In this document: positions 47,601-58,647 of the stretch, one piece after another | How positions within the stretch are numbered: position 1 is the stretch's first letter | How the letters are laid out: each line of letters opens with the position of its first letter | DNA from: Hoplostethus atlanticus | Taxonomy: Eukaryota; Chordata; Actinopteri; Trachichthyiformes; Trachichthyidae | Length of the DNA: 64,000 nucleotides | Direction: 5' to 3' | Assembly (NCBI GenBank): GCA_034670405.1 | Contig: JAXDDX010000040.1 | Location: forward strand, 1,192,501 to 1,256,500 | Notes under the pieces: model-generated | The model's database searches: none | What the model was told of the DNA's origin: nothing | The model's input: the letters and a program-made list of their open reading frames with translations, nothing else | Program-made: the position numbers and the translations under genes

Positions 47601-49787
47601 ATGGCGCAGTCTCAAGCGGGTAAGTCATTAGGATTGTAATGAAAGTGCACGGTGTACTTTCAAAAAATAAAAATAATAATACAAATAATAATAATAATAA
47701 TAGGTGGGCTCGTCTTCGTTCAAAACCCTCACCGTTAAATTAGACAAATAATTAGACAAATAATAATAATCATAATCTCCCTTCCAGCAGAGGAGTGTAT
47801 TCAGATGCCTAGTGATTCATCTGCCGCAGGCCGATGTGTCAGAGAGGCCCATTTCCAACAAGTAAGTTCAAGAATTCAGCATGAGATATACGGGCATTCG
47901 CCAAAAGTCAGTAGATTCAAATTGCAGTAATTCTATGGACCCTCTGCTAGATGTGGCAGTAACCATCAGGTATCCCTTGTGTTGAGTTGTCTTCCTCACT
48001 CTCCCAACGCTAACACTGCCTGTTTTGTCGTTCACTTCCCTGTTCCAGTAATGGAAGGCTGCCGACCTTTTCCTCGTCGGGTAAGCAACAAGGGCTGAGG
48101 CCGTTGTTGTTGCTTGGTATGTGCTTTCTCTGTGTCTGTTTCTCCGCCTGTCCATGAAAGCTACATGTTTTGACTCGTCACTTGTTGTGGGCGGAGAAGT
48201 GTACACACACAGAACCAGACTTTCATTTGGGCAAACAGGGTGAATCTTCAGTGTTTCAATTAGTGGTGATGGGACGCACTTCTCTGTTGCAGCCAAACTG
48301 TGTGATTTAGGCTGATGGGGCCGGGTGTTTTTTGTTTTTTTCAGCTTTAACCCATGATCATTTTCTGTTGTACATCCACTGGCGTGGCCCACAAGAGCCT
48401 TTACCTGTGACTTTTTTCTCTGCCCTCAGGCTGGTTGCCTGCCATTGGAGTGGTTTTGATTGGACTGGTACTGGGAGCACCAGGAGGACTTCTGCTGGGA
48501 GCTATGGAAGTAGTCGTACTCAACTGCCTGGAAGACCTGACCAACATCCAGAGTGGCGATTCAGCAGAATTCATTACACAGGAGGACAGCATTATCATAT
48601 CCTCAGTTGTGGAGGAATTTGGCTTCGCTGCAGCCATGCTGTCATCCAGCGTTGGGATTTGGGCAGGAGTTGTTTCATATTCCTGTGTGATCGAGGTGGA
48701 AGGAGAAGGGGCTGGTGGGAAGGCCCTGGCTCTAGCTGGGCCGGTGTGTTTAATGGGTGCCACTGCAACTGGAGCAGCGCTGGGACCCATCCTGGAGGAA
48801 ATGCTGTCATCAAAAGTGGATGTGTTGGTCTGGAATGTAACATATGTTCTAATTGTATTATACTGTGTAATATGTGGCATAGGTTTTGTCTTCTTTTGTC
48901 TTCATTGGTTTTCTAACAGACTAGCAAAATATTGTGAATATTGTTTCATATTGTTTGTAATCATATGTACAATTGCAATGACATCATCTTTCTTTTTGCC
49001 AACATTCGTTTTACAACTTATGGTCAACTGTACAGCGATAGCACTGCTGGTACTGTTGGTAGAATTTGTTAAGAAAAAACTTCCAGATATTGACTTTGTA
49101 TCTGTATCGGTCATGTTGTTTACCATTGTATTGTTTACTACCCTGTGGAAGCCAATAGCCTTCCATACAGAAGTGTTCACAAACACAAGCAGTTCTAATG
49201 CAGATGGCATTTTCATCGGGGTTTTGACTTCTCAGCTGTTCATGGCGACCATTGGGATGTCGTTGTTTGTTTCTTGGCAAAAAGGTGCAGCAGGCAAAAT
49301 CTGTGCTAGCGCTGCAGCTTCTGGGACGGTAGCTTTAGGTGTCATAAAGTTGGCTTTACCAGCGCTGGGGCCAGGGCCCTCCATAGGGGCTCTGATGGGG
49401 GTGGCAGGGGCAGTGGGGGTATCTCTCTCTGCAGCAGGGGCAAAAGCAGACAGCTATGGAAGGGTAGGAAGGTTGGGGGTAACACTGGGGGCAGCTGGAG
49501 GGGCTTTTCTAGCCTCATGTGCCCACAGTGGGCTGTCAGGGACGTTGGTGGCACTATGTGCTGCTGCGATCCCTGGCGTACACTATGTTCAAGTCTTCTC
49601 TAAATCCTTCCGTAGTCTTCTACAGTATTGTGGGTTTAAGATATTTTCATATCTACTCATGACTTCATACCTTGCGCTATGGGTATTTTATGTAAATGGA
49701 CCCATAGCACAATTTGTTTTACGTTATGGGGTAGCTCTTATCAGACTTTCTGCATTGATATTTCCTTTCGTTTTGTATTATATGTAA
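47601..49787 (+). pseudogene. Gene B2: second copy, one-base insertion in exon 2
   Basis: Exons by alignment to B1 and B3: 47601-47619, 47788-47861, 48049-48080, 48430-49787. Exon 2 is 74 nt rather than 73 because 'gctgtggcc' of the other copies is 'gccgcaggcc' here. The shift brings a stop at the start of exon 3. Exon 4 is otherwise completely open for 450 codons and nearly identical to B1, with a short change before the conserved block (EVFTNTSSSNADG against EVFSSNVNADG). The gene is therefore either newly inactivated, translated from an internal start such as the ATG of MEVVVLN, or affected by a sequencing error. Splice sites and the poly(A) signal (49888-49893) are intact. Confidence 0.65.
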
Positions 49788-49929
49788 AATAGTATTTGTT
49801 GTTTGTTATTTGAGTATTTGTATTCATAATACTATAATACTATTGATACTTTGGTACCTTTAGTCTCTTATATCTTCTGACCTGCCAAATAAACCTAGAA
49901 ATCTTTCACTGTCTTTCAGTTCTCAGTTC

Positions 49930-50698
49930 AACAACGACATCCCAATGGTCGCCATGAACAGCTGAGAAGTCAAAAGCCCGATGAAAATGTTCTCTAATAC
50001 ATGGCTTGTATTTGTGGATGTTGGTGGCTGTAAGACAATACTTGGCTTCCCCGCAATGGCAAATACATCTGTTATTATCAACATGAATGGAACAGGTACA
50101 ATGGTTAGTTGGAAATCATGTTTCTCTCCAAATAAACTGGCAATCATAGTAGGAATTAAGGTAGCCATAAGTATTAATCTGCTTCTCGACAAAAAACTGA
50201 GACCAAATGCAATGCAGGCACCCATTGGTGTTGAAAGCCAAGATGCAAAAGGCCACAGACTATGATCTGATTCAAGGCATGTAGCACAAATGCATAAATG
50301 CAGAGGAACCACCATGAATGAAATAAGAAGCAAGTAATGTCCAATGTAAATAGTTGAGCTCACTGATAAAAAAACTTCCCAAGTCTGACCCAGAACATAT
50401 CCTGTCACAGTGACAATCATGAGGCACACCGGCCCGGCCACACCCAGGGCCTTGCCCATTGCTGCCTCTCCGTCTTCTGTAATCACCCTGGCATACGTCG
50501 CTGATCCAGCAGCGACACCCACAGCCGATGACAAGGTCGCGGAAATGACGTCAAACTCCTCCGCAAATACGGAGACGTGAGCGCCGCGCACATGATCACG
50601 ATCGTCCCTTATTGAGGCGTAATCTGCTAACTTGTCCATGAGCAGCTTGTTCTCGGCCAGAACCTCCAGGGACTGAAGGAGAACAACCGCCGTCCCTC
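49930..50698 (-). pseudogene. a'': truncated antisense remnant of gene A (unit 2)
   Basis: Same extent and junctions as a' at 45535-46303, with scattered base differences. The A-derived frame is again open and free of the extra A that breaks gene A. It lies downstream of B2, head to head with B3. It has lost start, exons 1-3 and the C-terminal half. Confidence 0.75.
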
Positions 50699-50820
50699 CC
50701 TTAACTAAACAACTCACTGAGGGAAGTGAGAAAAAGCTCCCACTACTAGCCCCAGCATGACCCCTAACCCTCCTCCTGGAGAGGTGCCGACCCCCTGCTG
50801 GGACACTCCCTGTTTCGTAC

Positions 50821-50917
50821 TGTTTCGATGTTCGAGACTCCTTCGGCCCTCTAAAACCTCTTCGATACGCCGATGATATTTGGATTGCGGTGACCAGTGA
50901 TTGAGCTACATTAGTGT
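50821..50917 (+). mobile_element. RT-like remnant, unit 3 copy
   Basis: Third copy of the YADD-containing stretch, carried by the tandem duplication. Confidence 0.35.
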
Positions 50918-52002
50918 CCAAAACCAAACCACGTGTTTGAAATAGTTTGGATGTTTTCTGTGCTCAACAAGCATCCCAGATATAAGAAAACGTTGTAGGA
51001 CGCACTGAAAGACTCAGAGGCTCCATCCACATTAGATCGTCTAATTTTTAGCTTTATTTGTCAAGTCAAAAGATATAAAACTACCTGAGGATCAACGCCA
51101 ACTTAAGCTACTCAACTACAAATGGTATTATTAGTCATTGTAAATCACACTTTGTGCAAAACACGACACACAGTTCTCATTAGACACAACATTCCAAAAT
51201 AAAATCTCTTGTGTTCATTTGGAAGGCACTGTCATTCAAAATGCCAAACCTGCTTCATTTTTTTTGCTGTACTAAATACACAGTCTATTTTTTTCTTGTC
51301 CTACAGCATTTTGGTTTGGTTTTGTTTTGGTCCAGTGTTGTGTTTGTGTGTTTAGTGTATATTTTCAGCAGACTATTCTGCATACAGTACAGTGTGGTGA
51401 AACTGCAAAAGGCATAATCCTACTAAAGATAGTAGAGTTTTTCGTTGAGTGTGTAGTTGGTTCGTACAGAAATGTATTCATTTTTGTGATGGATTTTGTG
51501 TTTTGTGTTTAGAGTTAAAATCCATATATTCATTTTCCATACTTTTCCATACATCACATTTCTCCAAGGCAGCACAATCCAAGTGTTTTGTATTTACCTC
51601 ACAAACGGTGCACACACATGCGTGCCAATACATACACCAGCAACACACACACACACACACATACAGATATTGCCCATTGCTCTAATGTGAAAATGTGTTT
51701 ACCAACGCCTTCAACGCATTCAATTTCTTTAGGGCACGTATTAGGGCATCACTGGGCACGCATCACTAGGGCAACCCGTTGATGCAGAAAATAATGTTGA
51801 TATTCAAGTTCTGCGTTATAATTAAGAGCACTCTGCTGTCACGACAGGAAACAATGCAGCATATGCAGTAGCTGTAGAGAGAAGAGAGCAGTTGGGGCGA
51901 GCATTTACATCCAGTACAAGAGGAAAAAACTGATCATTTGAGATAAAAAAAGGTTTGTGGGGCTGACGTATGTGAAGGAAAACCCTCAACGACAACAAGA
52001 TA

Positions 52003-54195
52003 ATGGCGCAGTCTCAAGCGGGTAAGTCATTAGGATTGTAATGAAAGTGCACGGTGTACTTTCAAAAAATAAAAATAATAATTAAAATAATAATAATAAT
52101 AATAATAATAGGTGGGCTCGTCTTCATTCAAAACCCTCACCGTTACATTAGACAAATAATAGTATTTCCTCAGTGAAATCATAATCTCCCTTCCAGCAGA
52201 GGAGTGTATTCAGATGCCTAGTGATTCATCTGCTGTGGCCGATGGGTCAGAGAGGCCCACTTCCAACAAGTAAGTTCAAGAATTCAGCATGAGATATACG
52301 GGCATTCGCCAAAAGTCAGTAGATTCAAATTGCAGTAATTCTATGGACCCTCTGCCAGATGTGACAGTAACCATCAGGTATCCCTTGTGTTGAGTTGTCT
52401 TCCTCACTCTCCCAACGCTAACACTGCCTGTTTTGTCGTTCACTTCCCTGTTCCAGCAATGGAAGGCTGCCGACCTTTTCCTCGTCGGGTAAGCAACAAG
52501 GGCTGAGGCCGTTGTTGTTGCTTGGTATGTGCTTTCTCTGTGTCTGTTTCTCCGCCTGTCCATGAAAGCTACATGTTTTGACTCGTCACTTGTTGTGGGC
52601 GGAGAAGTGTACACACACAGAACCAGACTTTCATTTGGGCAAACAGGGTGAATCTTCAGTGTTTCAATTAGTGGTGATGGGACGCACTTCTCTGTTGCAG
52701 CCAAACTGTGTGATTTAGGCTGATGGGGCCGGGTGTTTTTTGTTTTTTTCAGCTTTAACCCATGATCATTTTCTGTTGTACATCCACTGGCATGGCCCAC
52801 AGGAGCCTTTACCTGTGACTTTTTTCTCTGCCCTCAGGCTGGTTGCCTGCCATTGGAGTGGTTTTGATTGGACTGGTACTGGGAGCACTAGGAGGACTTC
52901 TGCTGGGAGCTATGGAAGTAGTCGTACTCAACTGCCTGGAAGACCTGACCAACATCCAGAACATTAGTGGACATTCAGCAGAATTCATTACACAGGAGGA
53001 CAGCATTATCATATCCTCAGTTGTGGAGGAATTTGGCTTCGCTGCAGCCATGCTGTCATCCAGCGTTGGGATTTGGGCAGGAGTTGTTTCATATTCCTGT
53101 GTGATCGAGGTGGAAGGAGAAGGGGCTGGTGGGAAGGCCCTGGCTCTAGCTGGGCCGGTGTGTTTAATGGGTGCCACTGCAACTGGAGCAGCGCTGGGAC
53201 CCATCCTGGAGGAAATGCTGTCATCAAAACTGGATGTGTTGGTCCGGAATGTAACATATGTTCTAATTGTATTATACTGTGTAATATGTGGCATAGGTTT
53301 TGTCTTCTTTTGTCTTCATTGGTTTTCTAACAGACTAGCAAAATATTGTGAATATTGTTTCATATTGTTTGTAATGATATGTACAATAGCAATGACATCA
53401 TCTTTCTTTTTGCCAACATTCGTTTTACAACTTATGGTCAACTGTACAGCGATAGCACTGCTGGTACTGTTGGTAGAATTTGTTAAGAAAAAACGTCCAG
53501 ATATTGACTTTGTATCTGTATCGGTCATGTTGTTTACCATTGTATTGTTTACTACCCTGTGGAAGCCAATAGCCTTCCATACAGAAGTGTTCAGTTCTAA
53601 TGTAAATGCAGATGGCATTTTCATCGGGGTTTTGACTTCTCAGCTGTTCATGGCGACCATTGGGATGTCGTTGTTTGTTTCTTGGCAAAAAGGCGCAGCA
53701 GGCAAAATCTGTGCTAGCGCTGCAGCTTCTGGGACGGTAGCTTTAGGTGTCATAAAGTTGGCTTTACCAGCGCTGGGGCCAGGGCCCTCCATAGGGGCTC
53801 TGATGGGGGTGGCAGGGGCAGTGGGGGTATCTCTCTCTGCAGCAGGGGCAAAAGCAGACAGCTATGGAAGGGTAGGAAGGTTGGGGGTAACACTGGGGGC
53901 AGCTGGAGGGGCTTTTCTAGCCTCATGTGCCCACAGTGGGCTGTCAGGGATGTTGGTGGCACTATGTGCTGCTGCGATCCCTGGCGTACACTATGTTCAA
54001 GTCTTCTCTAAATCCTTCCGTAGTCTTCTACAGTATCCTGGGTTTAGGATATTTTCATATCTACTCATGACTTCATACCTTGCGCTATGGGTATTTTATG
54101 TAAATGGACCCATAGCACAATTTGTTTTATGTCATGGGGTAGCTCTTGTCAGACTTTCTGCATTGATATTTCCTTTCGTGTATTTGTATTCATAA
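52003..54195 (+). CDS. Gene B3: multi-pass membrane protein, unknown family, 493 aa
   Basis: Exons: 52003-52021, 52197-52269, 52457-52488, 52838-54195. All splice sites are GT-AG and the sum is 1482 nt, in frame. The start is ATGGCGCAGTCTCAAGCG (MAQSQA). The protein is nearly identical to B1 through about a dozen hydrophobic helices. It differs at IQNISGHSAEFI (B1 IQSGDSAEFI) and at scattered residues. Its C-terminus is changed: a deletion of about 42 bp removes the FVLYYM end and the old stop, so translation now ends FVYLYS. B1 and B3 are the copies with complete open structures. Family and function are unknown; membership of a paralogous pair with gene A is clear from the exon plan and shared motifs. 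Poly(A) signal AATAAA lies at 54254-54259. Confidence 0.75.
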
Positions 54196-54350
54196 TACTA
54201 TAATACTATTTATCCTTTGGTAGCTTTAGTCTCTTATATCTTTTGACTTGCCAAATAAACCTAGAAATCTTTCACTGTCTTTCAGTTCTTCCTTTACAAT
54301 GGTTTCTTGTATCGGGGTTGCTTGTCGAGCTCAGTACTAATCCACCTCCA

Positions 54351-54434
54351 TCACTGGTCACCACAATCCAAATAAAATCATATCTATATATTGTAGATAT
54401 TTCAGAGGACCAAAAAAGCCTCTAACATCAAAAC
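54351..54434 (-). mobile_element. Inverted, diverged copy of the RT-like remnant at the array's right edge
   Basis: The reverse complement aligns over about 85-100 bp with 42034-42130 (shared TTTGGATTGTGGTGACCAGTG against TTTGGATTGCGGTGACCAGTG). It lies about 60 bp outside the last tandem unit and points opposite to the unit copies. Confidence 0.5.
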
Positions 54435-54504
54435 ATAAAACCTACAAACCTACAACTCTATTAACTTGGAAATTCTATATAGTATGTTGCTCACTTATAT
54501 ATGC

Positions 54505-54542
<38 letters not shown>

Positions 54543-54614
54543 ACTGCCCAAAGCAGCTGGACACTCTGACATCTGGTCTGCATTTCCTCCTGAGAGGACT
54601 GGTTTCCTTTTGCC

Positions 54615-54657
<43 letters not shown>

Positions 54658-55568
54658 ACGTGCACGTGCATGTAGGTATTTGTGTGTGCTTGCGCATGTA
54701 GGTAAGTGTGTGCGTGTGTGTCTAAGGGGCATAGCTAAAGTTTGGGTATATATTAGCGGGTCCAGTGAGGTTCAGAGGTGAAAGGTCACGGGGTTGAGGT
54801 CAGGGTCAAAAGGGGCTTCGCTTTTAACGTCCTGGTAGTTTGTCGTGGGCGAAGCTCCCACATTTCACTGACAGATCTCACAGACACGTATTATGCTTGG
54901 TACTAAACAAACTAAAGCAACCAAAAACATGGTTAGTGCGGAGAGCCGCGGTGAGAAAGTGTGTGAAACCTCATTGGGTTTGCTTCAACGTTCACACTGT
55001 TACCACTGATGCTTGAGACCAACACACGCATTTACCAACATGTTTCATCTGCAGACCAACACGATATAGCGCTGTCAAGCTGATAATATGAAAAATCTGA
55101 AAATAAAAATCATATCTTACAAAGTCTGACATGAAAAAATTAAATCTGCAGCGTTTTCGTTGACTAAACGACTTCACTGGCATTTACCAACCTCCGATAT
55201 AAGAGCTCGGATATGAAAGGGTGAAAGGGTGAGACCAGATGTGTCGCTCCTCAGTTCGCTGATGTTAGGTTCAATTAGGATCACAACACTGATGGGAACT
55301 CTCTTCAGTTCACATTTACTGTGCTATTTTAATAGCATTTTCTTTACTGTACTAACACAGGTAAGACTTGGGTGTGATAATAAAGTTTGGGATGTTTTTG
55401 AGGGATTATTTCCAGATGGAGACTTTGATTTCTTCCAGGTGATTGACAGGAAGCAAATGTAATGCACGCACTGATATGAAAACACTCAATGAACAATGAA
55501 ATAACCATAAAACAGAAACTTCGAGAAAAAAAAAATACACTAAAAAAGTATAAATATAAGTATAAAAG
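54435..55568. other. Intergenic DNA with CA and TG runs
   Basis: This holds a CA run (54507-54541) and a TG run (54621-54655) that are complementary to each other 80 bp apart, then AT-rich sequence without recognisable genes. The short frames are microsatellite artefacts. Confidence 0.55.
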
Positions 55569-55569
55569 T

Positions 55570-56084
55570 ATACACAAGTTTTTGAACAACCCCATTTTTC
55601 CGTTTATTTTTTTTAATTTAAGGTAAGCGGTAAACTGCTAGAGGTTAAAAAAAAAAGGTTTAGGTCAGCAAAAAAATTAAAATAACGTACATTTCAGAGC
55701 CAAGGTGTCAGTGAATACAGTTTCCTACACCATCAAAAGACACTTGGAAACTGGAGGAAACCCAAAGCCACAACAGAATCAGAGGACAAGTTTCTGAGAG
55801 TCAACAGCTTGCGTGATAGACGGCTCACATGACAACAGCTTCAAGCACAGCTCAACACCGGTCGAAGAAAGCAAGTGTCAGTTTCAACTGTGAAGAGAAG
55901 ACTTGGAGCTGCAGGTTTGACAGGTCGAGTGGCAGTAAGGACGCCATGGCTACGATGGCAAAATAAGAAACAGAGGCTTGGCTGGACCAGTGGACTACTG
56001 AACACTGGAAGAAGGTCTTATGGACCGATGAATCAAAATTGGAAAAATGTGGGTGTTCTAAAACGTTTGACCGGAAGGGGTATA
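55570..56084 (+). mobile_element. Internally deleted Tc1-like transposon
   Basis: Inverted ends include GTTTTTGAACAACCCCATTT (left) and the inverse of GTTTTAGAACACCCACATTT (right, near 56043-56070). The interior encodes the N-terminal half of a Tc1 transposase in several frames: KFLRVNSLRDRRLT, then VSVSTVKRRLGAAGLTGRVAV (55872-55934), then QNKKQRLGW and KKVLWTDESK (about 56008-56037), the first catalytic aspartate region. It then jumps straight to the right terminal repeat, so most of the DDE domain is missing. The copy is defective. Confidence 0.85.
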
Positions 56085-58360
56085 TTTTTTTAAATGATTA
56101 CTTAATTATCTAGCTCAGGTCATTTTCAAGTTTGTTGAAGTTGTTTCTCATACTGTATAAAAATAAATGGCAGCAAATGGTGCGCAGATGCCACCAGGAA
56201 TGTAAAAGAGAGGAACAACCCAGACGATTGGCAAAAGCTTTAAAAAAAAAAACCACAAACACCTGTATTATCCTTTAAGCTAACAGCTAGTTCACAACAC
56301 TACACCCTACAGTTTATAACCTCACTACTGGCTGTGACAGTAATCAGCTGATTGGCTTATGCTGCTGTCTTGAAATGATACTTGAATAGTATCATTCAGT
56401 CATAGTAGCAGAGGAAAGGAGAGAATTATTCCATCAGTTGTAGGACTGAAGATGGACACCTTGGAAGTCGTAGCAGAGGGGAGGGCATGTTCACACCGAA
56501 CACGATTGGAGCGTTTACTCGTTCAGTTCAGTTTGTTTAGACAGATGAGTGACAACGCCATTCGAACTCGGGTGGCACCAAATAACCTCATCGAGACGCC
56601 TAAAAATGTGGGTTGATTTGTGTGAACGTAATCTGAACCGACTACAGGAAACGAGGACAAAACGCAAGGGTTTATGGGTATAATGAGTGGTGTTGACATC
56701 TGATAGCCAGCACTTCCTCATGCTTGGAAAGGACAAAGAGCAGTCTGGAATGATGCTCATATTCAACTGGTTCTTCATGTGTTCTTACCTGGTTTAAATG
56801 CCTGAGGGAAATTACAGCTAAGAGACGAGTCCATCGTGCTTAGCTAAAGTTACAGGGACTGGAATCAGACTTGTTTTGACTCCCCAACCATCAAAATCTC
56901 CAACCTGGCAGGGTGACAGGTTACCAGAACTCTGTCCATGTGACTTTTGCTTGCAAGCCCTGGTTTACTCGTAACCGGGCAGTGTGAACCTAAACTAACA
57001 AAATACAAGTTAGGTCAAGACAATGTAAGTCAACGTTTCCTCTGTGATTCAGATCAAAGAAAACCACCTGTAGGTGTGATCGCCCCCCTTAGACAACACC
57101 TCCAAGCCCCTCTGGTGAGCTGATGCAGCTACAGAGCACCTTCATACCACATCTGTGGGGTTTGATAGGGTTGTTGATCACAACCAACAACCCAACATTT
57201 ACTTTACCAGATTTATGGCTCACTTTCCTCAAAGTTCAGGGCCTTAGTCTGTTCTGGAACAAAATCTGTTTCAAGACTCTCCCTATGTCAATCAAAGGCC
57301 ATCGTAAGATTTTGCAGACGTGTTGATGTTGTTGCAATTCCTTGATCGCCACTAGAGGTCGATAAAACACTTCCTTGAAGAACTTTTGGAAACAGTTGAG
57401 TTCAATAGTGCATCTGTGGACCCAGTACAGCTTGCCAGGCTGTCAGCAACATCCCAACGGTCTGAGCTAACTCTAAACAAAGTGGTTTCAACAAGCTATC
57501 AACACACACTCAATTATCGCAAGGCTGATGAATGCGATGCATTACAAATCTATAGACAATAGACAAGTGGTTTCAACTGAGGAATCAAGTGCTTCTTACT
57601 TCAGTAGTCCTATTCTGTTTTTGGTTAATTCACTTCCATAACTCTATATATCCTCCATATCGACTCATGAGGACCCTTGTGTAATCATTTTGTCAACCAA
57701 GGACTTATCTTTTACAAACCTATAAAAGTTGCATTATCAATCATTAGAAGTTGGATGGATGTGTCATGTTGGAACAAAGCCCTTCATTTCCACCCACACA
57801 CACGTGAAAGGCTTGCATTCTTATTCCACTTCCACGGCTTTTCTGATCGCGATACCTCGTTTGTCTTTTTCATAACACACCGGATTCCTTTGTTCAAACA
57901 GAAAACAGAAAAACGCCCGTTTCCAGGAGGTGGAAGTGAGGAGTGTCCCCCCTATGGTGTTTACAGTCAACGGGATACGTCGGAGGCATGTGTTTTCACT
58001 GTATGTACCATACCAGGTTCCCCCATTTACACACAAACACACACATGTGCACAATTTATATACACACCCACACTTTCATAATGTCGTCACTGGGTGAAAA
58101 CCTTGTATCTCCCAAATGTATCTCATGTTCAGGGATTTTTGAAAGGGTTTCTCAATCCATAGTGATAATCCTTCAATTGAAGTTAAAATCTGAAGTTCAC
58201 CAAAATTGGAGTTGCAAGGTTTTCACACAGGAGCCGTAAGCATTTTTTTAACCATTTGTACCATCAACTACAACCCCTATGGTGGTGTGAATTCTTGGCA
58301 GCACAGCCTCTTAGAAAGGAATGCTGTCCTGCACGCATTTCTAGATACAGCACCTGCCCT
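56085..58360. other. Intergenic DNA, no gene recognised
   Basis: No reading frame shows domain-like content, and no strong repeat was identified apart from short CA-rich tracts (58021-58070). It leads into the presumed TRIM promoter. Confidence 0.5.
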
Positions 58361-58363
58361 GAC

Positions 58364-58373
58364 AGTATATAGA
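58364..58373 (+). promoter_or_regulatory. Candidate TATA box of the TRIM gene
   Basis: AGTATATAGA lies about 280 bases before the TRIM start codon, with no other TATA-like element nearer. The 5'UTR between could contain an intron ('tctctttagactcacc'). Weak, position-based call. Confidence 0.3.
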
Positions 58374-58647
58374 CAAGGCTGCTGACTTCCTTGTTTATTG
58401 TACAAACCATTTCATCCTCTGTCTATTGTCTCTTTAGACTCACCTGTAGCCTCACTGGTTGGGAGGAGTTGACCGAGTGAAGGAAGACGCAAGAGAGATC
58501 GTTGCGAACAGAAAGTAGGAGATGAAGTAAGAAGGGGAGGAAAACCGGTCGGTTTCGAGAAGAAGGGTGACAAGAGAAAAGAAATAAAGGGCGACAGCAG
58601 CCAGACAGCAACAGGAGTTTACCAACCACATCACTACTGTCATCCCC

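Larger units (their letters stand above)
46307..50701 (+). repeat. Tandem unit 2 (gene B2 plus antisense A remnant a'')
   Basis: This is about 4395 bp, colinear with unit 1 minus the 190-bp segment near its left end. Start and end are marked by the recurrent CTTAACTAAACAACTCAC. It contains the RT-like remnant, an AAT run (about 47667-47702) shorter than in unit 1, gene B2 and remnant a''. Confidence 0.85.
50702..54290 (+). repeat. Tandem unit 3 (gene B3, no A remnant)
   Basis: Colinear with units 1 and 2 from CTTAACTAAACAACTCAC to CACTGTCTTTCAGTTCT. It then passes into unique sequence instead of an A remnant, so this end marks the original right boundary of the duplicated segment. It differs more from units 1 and 2 near 51720-51960 (upstream of B3) and lost about 42 bp at the end of B3. 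Confidence 0.8.
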
